In this document: piece by piece, positions 18,132-28,200 of the stretch | Numbering within the stretch: position 1 is the first letter of the stretch | Layout of the letters: every line of letters begins with the position of its first letter | Assembly (NCBI GenBank): GCA_013003715.1 | Contig: JABDIN010000081.1 | Coordinates: forward strand, 1 to 62,123 | Reading direction: 5' to 3' | DNA length: 62,123 nt | Source of the DNA: Desulfobacteraceae bacterium | Lineage (GTDB): Bacteria > Desulfobacterota > Desulfobacteria > Desulfobacterales > Desulfosarcinaceae | Made by a program: the position numbers and the translations under genes | The notes under the pieces: model-generated | Told to the model about the DNA's origin: nothing | Databases searched by the model: none | What the model saw: only the letters and a program-made list of their open reading frames with translations

Positions 18132-18719
18132 ATGAAATTCAGCGAATTAGAAAGTCTCGGATTTTCCAGAGAGGTCTGGTCCCTGATTCAGAGAGGTTTG
18201 AACCATGCCGGGTTTTACAACGGGACCTATAAGGGAAGACCGGGGGTTAAGACCAGGGCGGCCTATAATGCCTATATCAGTGACGAAAGTGACGAGCCCA
18301 AATGGATGGATATTGCCCGAAAGGAAATGGGGACCAAAGAGTATCTCGGAGATGCGGATAATCCCGAAGTCCTCAAGTATTTGAAAAGTGTCGATACGCT
18401 CAGCATAAGCGCCCAACGCAATGATGAGACGGCATGGTGCAGTTCCTTTGTGAACTGGTGTATGGAAGCGGCGGGAATCCGGGGTACGGAAAACGCGGCG
18501 GCGCGGTCATGGTTGCAATGGGGACGTGAAATCGATATGCCCGAAATCGGCTGTGTGGTGGTTTTGTGGAGGGGGTCTCCAAACGGATGGCAGGGACATG
18601 TGGGATTCTATGTAAAAGAAACCGCAACCAGCATATTCCTGTTGGGTGGGAATCAGGGAGATCAGGTCAATATCAACAGATATGCTAAAAACCGGGTTCT
18701 TGGGTATAGGATGGCCTGA
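18132..18719 (+). CDS. TIGR02594-like CHAP/NlpC-type amidase with peptidoglycan-binding-like N-terminus
   Basis: 195 residues without a signal peptide. The N-terminal 60 residues look like a peptidoglycan-binding helix bundle (VWSLIQRGLNHAGFYNGTYKG). The C-terminal part carries the TIGR02594 pattern: MDIARKEMGTKEYLG, the nucleophile cysteine in TAWCSSFVNWCMEAAG, and the catalytic histidine in GHVGFYV. The likely role is cleavage of peptide bonds in murein or of similar substrates. Related proteins occur in phage and as toxin-like enzymes, but no phage gene or immunity partner is visible. AGGAGG lies 7 bases before the ATG. Confidence 0.75.
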   Translation: MKFSELESLGFSREVWSLIQRGLNHAGFYNGTYKGRPGVKTRAAYNAYISDESDEPKWMDIARKEMGTKEYLGDADNPEVLKYLKSVDTLSISAQRNDETAWCSSFVNWCMEAAGIRGTENAAARSWLQWGREIDMPEIGCVVVLWRGSPNGWQGHVGFYVKETATSIFLLGGNQGDQVNINRYAKNRVLGYRMA

Positions 18720-18782
18720 GACCGAGCACCTGACCGGATCGGCGGTCATCCGTAAGAAGCATGTCTGTGGATCGATCGTATT

Positions 18783-19103
18783 TTACTGTGCGCCGTTACG
18801 AATCCAGTAGACAATGCTGTTTACCAAGTAATACAGGCTGACCATCTCCACGAGGAAGAATATCCAATAGTACCAGAGCCGTCGGATCAGCGTCGTTGGA
18901 ACCAGAATCCCGACACCGACGATTCCCAGGCAAATCAGTGAGAAAAATGTGTAATAATAACCCTTTGCCACCAAACCTGTTAAAAAAAACATACTGATGT
19001 TCACCACTACGAGCAGAGTGTTCAGCCGGGAAAGATGACTCCAGTATATTGCATGATCGTTCTCAAATGCGGTATCCATCCGATCATAATATTTTTTAAA
19101 CAT
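18783..19103 (-). CDS. Small hypothetical membrane protein
   Basis: 106 residues with about three transmembrane helices (near 30-47, 52-70 and 75-95) after a hydrophilic N-terminus containing ENDHAIYWSHLSRLN. I do not recognise the family. The start is supported by AAGGGGG before the ATG. It is convergent with the amidase gene and divergent from the TVP38 fusion gene, so it appears to be a single-gene unit. Confidence 0.55.
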   Translation of the reverse strand: MFKKYYDRMDTAFENDHAIYWSHLSRLNTLLVVVNISMFFLTGLVAKGYYYTFFSLICLGIVGVGILVPTTLIRRLWYYWIFFLVEMVSLYYLVNSIVYWIRNGAQ

Positions 19104-19415
19104 ATCATCCCCCTTGCCAATGGTATGAAATCAATCCGAATGGACCGGTTCCGGTGTTCATGTCGTTGGGACAGCGGAAACCTTACAACATAAATTATCA
19201 TATTTAAAAAATGATAATAAATTGATATGACAGTGTATATGGACGGTCAAACAAGGGAGGCCCCGGCGATTTGAGATGTCATGATGTAAGTTTTTTCGAT
19301 CGAGAACGACTAAGAATGCAACCGGCAACGGGTTCCATTGGATGATGCTACCGGTGATGTGGAGGAGGCCTGACACCAATCACTGTATGCCAACACATTA
19401 TGTGAGGATCGGATC
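19104..19415. other. 312-bp divergent intergenic region with an AT-rich inverted repeat
   Basis: This lies between divergent genes and should hold both promoters. It contains ATTATCAT, 9 bases, then ATGATAAT (19194-19218), a perfect 8-bp inverted repeat that may be an operator. No small gene is supported. Confidence 0.45.
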
Positions 19416-21557
19416 ATGAATAAAAAAAATGCCAGGCTGCTGATCATATTGGTCCTGGGTATGGCGGTGATATCGTTTTTCGCTCTTGATCTCGGACGAT
19501 TTATAACCCTGGAGAACCTGAAAGGTCACCAACAGACCTTTGAGCGATATTACACAGATTATAAATTCATTACGATTTCAGCCTATTTCCTGATCTATGT
19601 GTCCATGGCCACCCTGTCACTGCCGGGCGCCGCCGTGATGACACTGGCCGGTGGTGCTCTGTTCGGATTGGGAACCGGCTTGGTGTTGGTGAGTTTTGCC
19701 TCTTCGGTGGGCGCCACCCTGGCGTTCCTCGTTTCCCGGTTTTTGCTGCACGACATGGTCCAGCGAAAATATGGCGATAAATTGACCGCCATCAATGAGG
19801 GCGTGCAAAAAGAGGGTGCGTTTTACCTGTTCTCCCTTCGTCTCGTGCCGGTCTTTCCTTTTTTCGTCATTAACCTGCTCATGGGGCTGACCCCCATGCG
19901 GGTATTGGTTTTTTATCTGGTCAGTCAACTCGGTATGCTGCCGGGTACCGTCGTATATGTCAACGCCGGTACACAACTGGCGGGGATAGCGTCGCTCCAC
20001 AACATCCTGTCACCGGGATTGATCTTTTCATTTGTGCTGCTGGGGGTGTTCCCGTTGCTGGCCCGGTGGTTGGTCTCCTTTGTTCAGGCGCGCCGCGTTT
20101 ACGCCAAATGGCCCCGGCCACGGAAATACGATTTTAACATGGTGGTGGTGGGCGGCGGTTCCGCTGGTCTTGTGGCGTCCTATATCGGTGCCACCGTGAA
20201 GGCAAAGGTGGCCCTGATTGAGAAGCACAAGATGGGGGGCGATTGCCTGAATACCGGATGTGTACCGAGCAAAGCGCTGCTGCGGTCGGCCAAAATGCTG
20301 GCCTATGCGGCCCGGGCCAGGGAATTCGGATTTCGTTCCGGGAAATTCAATTATGATTTTGCGGAGGTCATGGATCGTGTTCAGCAGGTGATAAAACAGG
20401 TGGAACCCCACGACAGCACCGAGCGTTACACCGGTTTGGGTGTTGACGTGTTTCAGGGCGAGGCTCGGATAACCTCCCCGTTTACCATCGAGGTGAACGG
20501 ACGCCGTCTCACCACCCGAAGCATCGTGGTGGCCACCGGCGCCCGGCCGTTTGTCCCGCCGATCCCGGGATTGGACCATGTGGACTACCTGACATCGGAT
20601 AATATCTGGTCCCTTCGAAAACTGCCGCAACGGCTGGTGGTGCTGGGAGGCGGTCCCATTGGTTGCGAACTTTCCCAGGCATTTGCCCGGCTGGGTTCCG
20701 CAGTAACCCAGGTGGAAATGGCGCCGCGCATCATGATTCGCGAGGATGAAGATGTCTCTGAAATGATTCGTGAGCAATTCGAGGCCGAAGGTGTTCGCGT
20801 CCTGACCGGTCATAAAGCCAAGCAGGTGAGGGTGGACGGGAATCGTCAAATTCTGGTCTGCGGGCATTTATCCGGGGACGTGGAGATCGAGTTCGATAAT
20901 ATCCTTGTGGCCGTGGGCAGAGCGGCCAATGCCAGGGGGTTCGGATTGTCGGAATTGGGGGTGCGTCTGCGGCCCAACGGCACCATTGAGACCAACGGAT
21001 TGCTGCAGACCAATTTCCCCAATATTTATTGTGCCGGGGATGTGGCGGGTCCATACCAGTTCACCCACACCGCAGCCCATCAATCGTGGTATGCAGCCGT
21101 GAATGCCTTGTTCGGCAGATTCAAGACCTTCGGTGTGGATTACAGCGTCATTCCCTGGGCCACTTTTACGGATCCTGAGGTTGCCCGGGTGGGTATCAAC
21201 ATCCAGGAGGCAACGGAAAAAGAGATTCCATACGAGGTCACGGACTATGGTATTGATGATCTGGATCGTGCCATCGCGGACAGTGAGGCCCATGGTGTCG
21301 TCCGCGTATTGACCCGGCCGGGGACAGATAAAATCCTTGGCGTCACTATTGTCGGCACCCATGCCGGTGATCTTATATCCGAATATGTGCTGGCCATGAA
21401 GCAAGGGCTGGGATTGAATAAAATACTGGGCACTATCCATATCTATCCGACCCTGGCGGAAGCGAATAAGTACGCGGCAGGCTCATGGAAAAAGGCTCAT
21501 GCACCGGAGAGATTGCTCAGCTGGATCGGACGCTATCATCGCTGGGTTCGCGGGTGA
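19416..21557 (+). CDS. Fusion of TVP38/TMEM64 membrane domain and mercuric-reductase-like flavoprotein
   Basis: 713 residues. Residues 1-225 are a TVP38/TMEM64 (VTT) domain with about six TM helices and the motif FSLRLVPVFPFFVINLLMGLT. From about 240 a class I pyridine nucleotide-disulfide oxidoreductase follows. It has the FAD motif VVGGGSAGLVASY, the redox-active CLNTGCVPSK pair, the NAD(P) motif VVLGGGPIGCE, CAGDVAGPYQFTHTAAHQ, and a dimerisation domain. The C-terminus lacks the mercuric reductase vicinal cysteines, so mercury detoxification is not supported. The enzyme would be tethered to the inner membrane, perhaps reducing a disulfide or quinone-like substrate. This fusion recurs in other bacteria. 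GAGG precedes the ATG. Confidence 0.85.
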   Translation: MNKKNARLLIILVLGMAVISFFALDLGRFITLENLKGHQQTFERYYTDYKFITISAYFLIYVSMATLSLPGAAVMTLAGGALFGLGTGLVLVSFASSVGATLAFLVSRFLLHDMVQRKYGDKLTAINEGVQKEGAFYLFSLRLVPVFPFFVINLLMGLTPMRVLVFYLVSQLGMLPGTVVYVNAGTQLAGIASLHNILSPGLIFSFVLLGVFPLLARWLVSFVQARRVYAKWPRPRKYDFNMVVVGGGSAGLVASYIGATVKAKVALIEKHKMGGDCLNTGCVPSKALLRSAKMLAYAARAREFGFRSGKFNYDFAEVMDRVQQVIKQVEPHDSTERYTGLGVDVFQGEARITSPFTIEVNGRRLTTRSIVVATGARPFVPPIPGLDHVDYLTSDNIWSLRKLPQRLVVLGGGPIGCELSQAFARLGSAVTQVEMAPRIMIREDEDVSEMIREQFEAEGVRVLTGHKAKQVRVDGNRQILVCGHLSGDVEIEFDNILVAVGRAANARGFGLSELGVRLRPNGTIETNGLLQTNFPNIYCAGDVAGPYQFTHTAAHQSWYAAVNALFGRFKTFGVDYSVIPWATFTDPEVARVGINIQEATEKEIPYEVTDYGIDDLDRAIADSEAHGVVRVLTRPGTDKILGVTIVGTHAGDLISEYVLAMKQGLGLNKILGTIHIYPTLAEANKYAAGSWKKAHAPERLLSWIGRYHRWVRG

Positions 21558-21719
21558 CCGATTGGCTGATGTCGACCATGCAATTGTGGGTTGATTGTAG
21601 ATGCACATCCGGGCGCGGATGGAAACAGGATTTGCCGCTTGAAAACTCGAGACACTTTGCTACCCTGGTGCTAAATCGAAACAACATTGTCCAACATTAA
21701 ACAGGGGAAGCGAAATCAC

Positions 21720-22268
21720 ATGGGTGCCTCGGAACGACTGAATCCTGAAGCATGGGTCGATGCATACGGCGATGCGCTTTTCCGCTTTGCCGTATGCAGG
21801 GTTGACGATAGCGGCATCGCAGAGGACCTGGTCCAGGACACCTTTCTGGCAGCGGTGAAATCCCGGGACCATTTTCAGGGACAATCATCGGAGAAAACCT
21901 GGTTGTTTGCCATTTTAAAACACAAAGTCATCGATTTCTACCGGAAACGCAAATCCTCCGGTTCAGGAGCGGAGATGATTCACGATGCAGATGAGATGGT
22001 ATCGGTTTTTGATGCCGGCGGTGGCTGGTATCAAAAACCCACACATTGGCGTACGGATCCGGAAAAGTCTTTCGAGACAAAGGAATTTATCGATCATTTT
22101 TACGATTGCCTGGCGGATCTGCCCAAACGAAATGCGGATGCCTTTGTTTTCAGGGAGATCGACGGAATGAGCACGGATGAGATCTGCCGGAAGCTTGATA
22201 TCTCCGAAAATAATTGCTGGGTAATCCTCTACCGGGCAAGGGTGCTGTTGAGACGTTGCCTGGAGTAA
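21720..22268 (+). CDS. ECF-type sigma-70 family sigma factor
   Basis: 182 residues. Region 2 is visible as AEDLVQDTFLAAVKSRDHFQG followed by SEKTWLFAILKHKVIDFYRKR. Region 4 is visible as LPKRNADAFVFREIDGMSTDEICRKLDISENNCWVILYRAR. It should direct RNA polymerase to a stress or envelope regulon. The linker is longer than in most ECF factors (the segment with DADEMVSVFDAGGGWYQKP). The ATG at 21720 with AGGGGAAG upstream is preferred to a TTG 11 codons earlier. The putative anti-sigma gene starts 35 bp downstream. Confidence 0.85.
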   Translation: MGASERLNPEAWVDAYGDALFRFAVCRVDDSGIAEDLVQDTFLAAVKSRDHFQGQSSEKTWLFAILKHKVIDFYRKRKSSGSGAEMIHDADEMVSVFDAGGGWYQKPTHWRTDPEKSFETKEFIDHFYDCLADLPKRNADAFVFREIDGMSTDEICRKLDISENNCWVILYRARVLLRRCLE

Positions 22269-22303
22269 GCCGGATTTCATGCACCGGGTGAAAGGAATGG
22301 GAA

Positions 22304-22594
22304 ATGAGGCATTGGATGTTTCGTTGTGACGCCATAACCGAGAAGATTTCCCGGTCACTGGATAAAAGACCGCCCCTGCACCAACGGCTGATGATCCGGG
22401 TACACCTGATGATGTGCCGATACTGTGCCCGTTTCAGCCGGCAGTTGCACATGTTGAGAACCATCAGCCGTCAGGACCAAACCGATGCAGATGCCATGGA
22501 CCCTTCGATCCGCTTGACCGGGGAGGCCCGGCATCGCATGCGGCAGCTAATCGGCGGATATCATGAGAAATCAGCCGATGCACAAGCAAACTGA
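22304..22594 (+). CDS. Putative zinc-finger anti-sigma factor
   Basis: 96 residues. The pattern CDAITEKISRSLDK, a helix, then HLMMCRYCARF gives the H-x3-C-x2-C zinc-binding signature of ZAS-type anti-sigma domains. There is no transmembrane helix, so it would be a cytoplasmic redox- or metal-responsive anti-sigma factor. It directly follows the ECF sigma gene on the same strand, the standard arrangement for a cognate pair. AAAGGAATGG precedes the ATG. Confidence 0.75.
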   Translation: MRHWMFRCDAITEKISRSLDKRPPLHQRLMIRVHLMMCRYCARFSRQLHMLRTISRQDQTDADAMDPSIRLTGEARHRMRQLIGGYHEKSADAQAN

Positions 22595-22769
22595 AAAATG
22601 CCACCCCGTTTTTTTATTCATTTCCAAAAACTCCCCTGCAGAGATTTAATACCATGTCAAGTTTATGTCCGATCGCACTGGATGTGAGATACAAGAGACT
22701 TGAAAAATTCAACTGCTTATGGTGATTTATGGGCTGACTTTACCCAAAGATAAAAAGGACGGCAAACTC

Positions 22770-23834
22770 ATGATAAACACGATTATCACCGGCACAGGCA
22801 GCTACATACCGTCCCGCCATATCCCCAACAGTTTTTTTCTCGACTACGATTTTTACGATGCATCGGGTCAAAAAATGACCAAAGATACGGCGGATATTGT
22901 AGCGAAACTTCAGGACATCACCGCCATCGAGGCCCGCCGCTGGGTGGAAGACCACCTGCGAACCTCGGACATTGCCGCCGAAGCCGCGGCCGCGGCCCTG
23001 GACGGCAGTGATCCGGAAACCATCGACTATATCATCGTGGGTCAGAACCTGGGCGACGTCCCGGCGGGAAATGTTCGGGCCGATGTGGTGCCCGCATTGG
23101 CATCACGCATCAAACATAAATTGAAAATCAAAAACCCATACACGGTGGCCTTCGACATCCCCTTCGGGTGCCCGGGCTGGTTGCAGGGTATGATCACGGC
23201 GGATCTGTTCATCAAGGCCGGCGGCGCGAAAAAAATACTGGTGATCGGAGCCGAGGTACTGAGCCGTATCTGCGACCCCCATGATGTGGATGCCATGATT
23301 TTCGCAGACGGCGCCGGTGCGGTCCTGGTCACCGCGGACCACCGGCCGGATGTGGGTATCCTGGCCCATGTCAGCCGGTCCGATACCTATGAACATGTCG
23401 GGCTGCTGACCATGGGTAGCTCCTACAACCCCCATCACGAGGGCAACGAATTGTACATTAAGATGCAGGGGCATGATATCTATAAATATGCCCTTCGGAC
23501 GGTCCCGATGGTCATCAGACAATGCATCGAAAAGGCGGGGCTGACCCTCACCGATGTGGACAAGGTGTTGGTGCATCAAGCCAATCAGAAAATGGATGAG
23601 GCCATCCTCCAGCGACTGTTCAAAATGTACAACATCGACCGGATTCCCGACCATATCATGCCCATGACCATCGCCTGGCTGGGAAACAGCTCGGTGGCCA
23701 CCCTGCCCACCATGTACGACCTGATCATTCGGGAAGAACTCGAACATCATCATCTCCATTCGGGGGATACCGTGGTTTTTGCCTCGGTGGGTGCGGGGAT
23801 GAATATCAACGCCATGGTCTACCGGTTGCCGTGA
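22770..23834 (+). CDS. 3-oxoacyl-ACP synthase III (KAS III)-like protein
   Basis: 354 residues in a thiolase fold. The catalytic triad of KAS III enzymes is present: Cys in FGCPGW (about 133), His in VHQANQK (about 268) and Asn in GNSSVATL (about 305). The start GTGSYIPSRHIPN is typical. It could condense acyl-CoA with malonyl-ACP or carry out a related Claisen or acyl-transfer reaction. No fatty-acid gene cluster surrounds it, so a specialised role in branched-chain priming, olefin or signal synthesis is possible. The ATG at 22770 is preferred over an upstream in-frame start because GGACGG lies before it. The CreD-like gene follows 85 bp later. Confidence 0.8.
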   Translation: MINTIITGTGSYIPSRHIPNSFFLDYDFYDASGQKMTKDTADIVAKLQDITAIEARRWVEDHLRTSDIAAEAAAAALDGSDPETIDYIIVGQNLGDVPAGNVRADVVPALASRIKHKLKIKNPYTVAFDIPFGCPGWLQGMITADLFIKAGGAKKILVIGAEVLSRICDPHDVDAMIFADGAGAVLVTADHRPDVGILAHVSRSDTYEHVGLLTMGSSYNPHHEGNELYIKMQGHDIYKYALRTVPMVIRQCIEKAGLTLTDVDKVLVHQANQKMDEAILQRLFKMYNIDRIPDHIMPMTIAWLGNSSVATLPTMYDLIIREELEHHHLHSGDTVVFASVGAGMNINAMVYRLP

Positions 23835-23919
23835 ACCGAGCCTCATGGTTCACCACCGCCGGTCTATGCATATTCTCCATGATGATACCTTAAATAATTA
23901 TAGAAAAAAGGGAGAAAAG

Positions 23920-25269
23920 ATGAGCGCACATGAGACGATGCGAAAGACGTCCGATTTTATCCGGAACTCCGCGACGCTGAAGATGTTTTCCATTGGTATC
24001 CTGGTACTCGTGCTGTTGATTCCGACGACCATGGTGTCGTCTGTCATGAGAGAAAGGGAAAATCGGCGGGACGATGTGGTGGCGGAAATCAATTGGAAAT
24101 GGGGTACCGGTCAGACCATCACCGGTCCATTTTTCACCATCCCCTACAAATCGTACTATATGGATGAGCATGACAAATTGAAGCATACCCTCGAACATCT
24201 CCATCTTCTGCCGGAAAAGCTTGACATTTCCGGGGAGATTCATCCTCAAATACGATACCGGAGCATTTACGAAGCCGTATTGTATAATGTGACGGCAACC
24301 CTCAACGGCCATTTTAAAATACCGGATCTTGAACACATCAATATTGAAAAAGAAGATATCCTGTGGGACAAGGCCGTGTTTTCCGTCGGCATTTCGGACA
24401 TGCGGGGCATCCGGGAAAATATCGTCATCCAATTCAACGATGCAGCCTATCAAACCGGCCCGGGACTTAAAACCGGCGATCTTGCCGAATCCGGCGTGAT
24501 GACCGCTATCCCGCTTTCCGCAAGGGATACCCGCTACTCCTTCTCCTTTGACCTCAGTCTCAACGGAAGCGATTTGATCCATATCACTCCCGTGGCGGAA
24601 ACCACCACGGTTTCCCTGAAGTCGAACTGGCCTTCACCGAGTTTTAACGGGTCATTTTTACCGGCTCGACGGGAAATCACCGGAGATGGATTCCAGGCCG
24701 ACTGGAAAATTCTGCATTTGAACCGGAATTATCCGCAATACTGGACCGGCAGCACCCACAACGTCGGGGACTCCTCATTTGGCCTGGAACTGATGATCAC
24801 GGCGGATATCTATCAAAAGTCCACGAGGATCGCCAAGTATGCCATCATGTTCATCATCTTTACCTTCGCCGCCTTCTTTTTTGCGGAAATCATCAACCGG
24901 CGCCGGGTGCATCCCATTCAATACATTCTCATCGGCTTGGGTATTATCCTGTTTTATGTCCTGCTGTTATCCATCTCCGAGCATATTTATTTCAACGCGG
25001 CCTATCTCATCTCGGCCACGGCGGTCACGCTTCTGATCACCGGATACTCAAAAGGCATTCTAAAAAACAACTATTTCACAGTGACGGTATTCGGTATCCT
25101 GGTGGTGTTGTATGCGTATCTGTTTGTGGTGCTGCAACTCGAGGATTATGCGCTTCTCATGGGCAGCATCGGCTTGTTTATCGTTCTGGGTACGGTAATG
25201 TACATCACCCGAAGCATCGACTGGTATGCATTGAATAATCCCGTTGACGGGGATGACGGAGAGGGTTGA
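23920..25269 (+). CDS. creD: CreD-like inner membrane protein
   Basis: 449 residues. One TM helix lies near 20-40, then a large periplasmic beta-rich domain (about 45-300), then a cluster of about six TM helices. The GTGQTITGPFFTIPY segment and the GDSSFGLELMITADIYQKSTRIAKYAIMF stretch match the CreD/Cet family pattern. CreD is an inner-membrane protein of the CreBC regulon linked to envelope stress and colicin E2 tolerance. No creB/creC genes are present here. GGGAGAAAAG before the ATG at 23920 defines the start. It is convergent with the patatin gene, with only 6 bp between the stops. Confidence 0.8.
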   Translation: MSAHETMRKTSDFIRNSATLKMFSIGILVLVLLIPTTMVSSVMRERENRRDDVVAEINWKWGTGQTITGPFFTIPYKSYYMDEHDKLKHTLEHLHLLPEKLDISGEIHPQIRYRSIYEAVLYNVTATLNGHFKIPDLEHINIEKEDILWDKAVFSVGISDMRGIRENIVIQFNDAAYQTGPGLKTGDLAESGVMTAIPLSARDTRYSFSFDLSLNGSDLIHITPVAETTTVSLKSNWPSPSFNGSFLPARREITGDGFQADWKILHLNRNYPQYWTGSTHNVGDSSFGLELMITADIYQKSTRIAKYAIMFIIFTFAAFFFAEIINRRRVHPIQYILIGLGIILFYVLLLSISEHIYFNAAYLISATAVTLLITGYSKGILKNNYFTVTVFGILVVLYAYLFVVLQLEDYALLMGSIGLFIVLGTVMYITRSIDWYALNNPVDGDDGEG

Positions 25270-25275
25270 ACCCGG

Positions 25276-28200
25276 CTAGGTGCCGTCTCTCACCATCTGG
25301 CGGATGAATTTTTGGCCATCCTCGGATCTGAGTGTCTTCATGGCCACATCCATGCCCAACGCGCGGTATGCTTCGAATTGTCCCTCATCGAAAAATTGGT
25401 CCGCAGTGGTTTCATGGGGAAATTTCGGGTGCTCTGCCAGATAGTTCTCCACATATACATTGTGATTATCACCCACGGAGGACTTGAGATAGAGGAGGTG
25501 ACCTTTCTCACCCCTGCCATAATGTATGGTGCCTAATGCATGGTGTATATTGGTGGACTTTGGATCCGTTGTATCGGTATCTTCGGGCCGAATTGATTTT
25601 CTGGCGATGGAATCGAGATCGATGGTCACTTCAATACCCATATCGATCCGGATCATGCGAACGGCTTCGGCAAATCCCTTGAAGGTCATCTGCGGATCAG
25701 CCTCGGCGTCACCCACAACAATAAATTTACACCGTCGGCGGACCAACTCGTAAAGACCCATGTTTTCCAGATGACCGCCGTCACTCAGGTTGATAAACCG
25801 GCATTTTTCATGGATATATCCCAGCATTTCATAGAGCAGGTACGTGGGGCCGACTCTGCCGGGATACAATAGCCGTGCGACCCGTTCCTTGAGGTTCCGT
25901 TCCACGCCGGGTTGAAATTCCCGGGGATTGATGGCCCAATATCCCAGACGAATGTTCAACAGCGCCATGATGAAAGTGAGGATTTTAACGGTAACCCTGC
26001 CCATATTCGGGGCTGCCGCCGCAGCGGAAATCGCCATGGCCGTTGCCAGTCCCATGTCTTTGTCCGTCTTTTCAAATATCCGGGTACGGCAATAACCGGT
26101 CAACCGGCTGCCCGCATATTCCCGGGTGATGCTGAAAAATTCAGCCTTCCGTCCCTTCAGGTTCACCCCGGTTTTACTACTCACATTCATGGTGGTGTTG
26201 ATGATATGCAGCGGTGCGCAAGTGGTGTCCAGACGCTGCAGCTTCTGTTCGTCGTTGTGGGGCAGTTGCTCCGCATTGTCGCCGGGTTGGAACAGGAAGC
26301 CTTTGCTGAGCCGGTCACGATAAAATGGATGAAAAGATGTGCGGTTGACGTTGTAAAACATCCGGCTGATCGTATATGTCAACACGGCAATGGCGATGAA
26401 AACCAGTACGGCATACCCGTCGATCAACTTGAACATTTCCGGGATATAATCCGGATTAAGGGCCCAACCGCAATAGTTGAGATAGAAAATCCAGAGTACG
26501 CCGGGGCCGAGAATGCCCATAGCATACAAATTGATTTTAGCCCTGAGCGTGGATCCCGTACTCATGCTCTGTGCTGTGAATATACTGCCGGCCAGAACGG
26601 AGATACTGCCGAAAATCGCGATAACCTTGTCGGCTCCACCCATCAGACCGGACAGGGTCAAGGTTTCCTTGAAGCGATAAAACAAGTAGATCGCCGCCGG
26701 CTGTAATTCGTAAAAAGCGGCGATGAAGATGGCAACCAGGCCGAAACCGCATAAATAACGGGTCAACAGGTCCCGCCGTCGCCAGGGTGATGTGCCGAAC
26801 AGTGGCATGGAAAGCTGAATCAGCGGATAAAATGCCAATGCGAAAACAAACACCAGCACCAGCCATTTGGTCCATTTAAAGGTGTTGCGGTAAATCCGGG
26901 ACACCGGGTCAAATATTTTCCGGTCATTTCCGCTTTGCCAGGCCACAATTCTTAACGGATTCTCCCGGGTGGCCGCGGTTAACTCCGCCACCGGCAGGGA
27001 AAAGTCGATGGTGTCGATTTCGTCATTGGAAAAAATCCAGGTCCTGGCGCCTACTTGCAACCCTGTCTGGGGCCGGGAGGTTTCAGGCAGGTTGGAAATC
27101 AGGAGGTAACGATCACCTTCGTCGAATTTCCATTGAAATCCGGCCTCATTCAAAACCTGTAGAATTTTATTGTTTGCCGGCAAATCAATCACCATAGATT
27201 TGGGATCTTTTGTGGGCTTCAGGAATCCACCCGGCGGTTGTACCACTTCAAAGCGGCGTAAATTCGGATTAAAGTGCAGTTCCATCGTCCGTTTCGGTGC
27301 CTGGTGAGTCAGGTAATCAGCGCCATAGGTTTGCCAGGCATCCACGGTGAGGGGCTTGTCGGACTCCATATCCGGAATTTGAACTTCGAACCGCAGGCTC
27401 TCGGCTGCTTCACCCTCGAACAGCCAACGGCCGGCATCAAGGAATTTGCCGTGCTCGGCAAAGGAATTTTTCGGTACACCGGATAACATGACGTAATTCT
27501 TCCATCCCACATAGGGCGCAAGATCCAGGGCGGCCGCCCTGTTCCGATAAATTTGTTGTGTCGTTCTGAGGTTTATGGTGCGGGCTTCAAATAAACGGCC
27601 AATCCGGCTGATCCATCGGTAAATCCGTTGGTTCTGCCAGGCGGTGATTTCAAGGTTTGCGGCGGTAACACCTTGCGGCAGTGTTAATGCAAACTTATCG
27701 CTCATGATGTTGTCGGAGCGGAACCTCCATCTGCCGTCACCGAGTCGTTGTCCACCGGCGATATCCCCTTCCGCCGGAACGCCGGATACCAAAACATGCA
27801 ATGGTTTTTTCGTGTCCCATCGATGATTTTCAGTGATCTTTGAAATGAACTCAAGGGATGCCGCCGGGATTATTTGATTTTCTTTGATCCGCATGTTCAC
27901 GGCGCCGAACAACCATGGAGCGGTTTTAAGGGCCTTGATGGTTTTGCGACTTTCCCAGGCGGTGATACCGATGGTCAGGCCGGCAGTATCCGCCGGCAGG
28001 AATAAGTCATAGGGTTTAAGATCGGCCGGTTGGGTTTGCAGGAGGATACGGCCGTCCGGCAGCGCCATGGCTCGTGAGCCATCGGCGGTGCCGCCGGTAT
28101 GTATTTTGGTGCCTGCGGGCAGACCGGTAATAAGGATATCCAGATGGTGCGGGTGTTCGCCCCACTTGATTTCCGATTGCAGGTCGATGGTGTGCCGGCG

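Noticed and set aside
19416-21557. Mercuric reductase (merA).
   Set aside because: The C-terminal vicinal cysteines and the N-terminal HMA domain are missing, and no mer genes are nearby.
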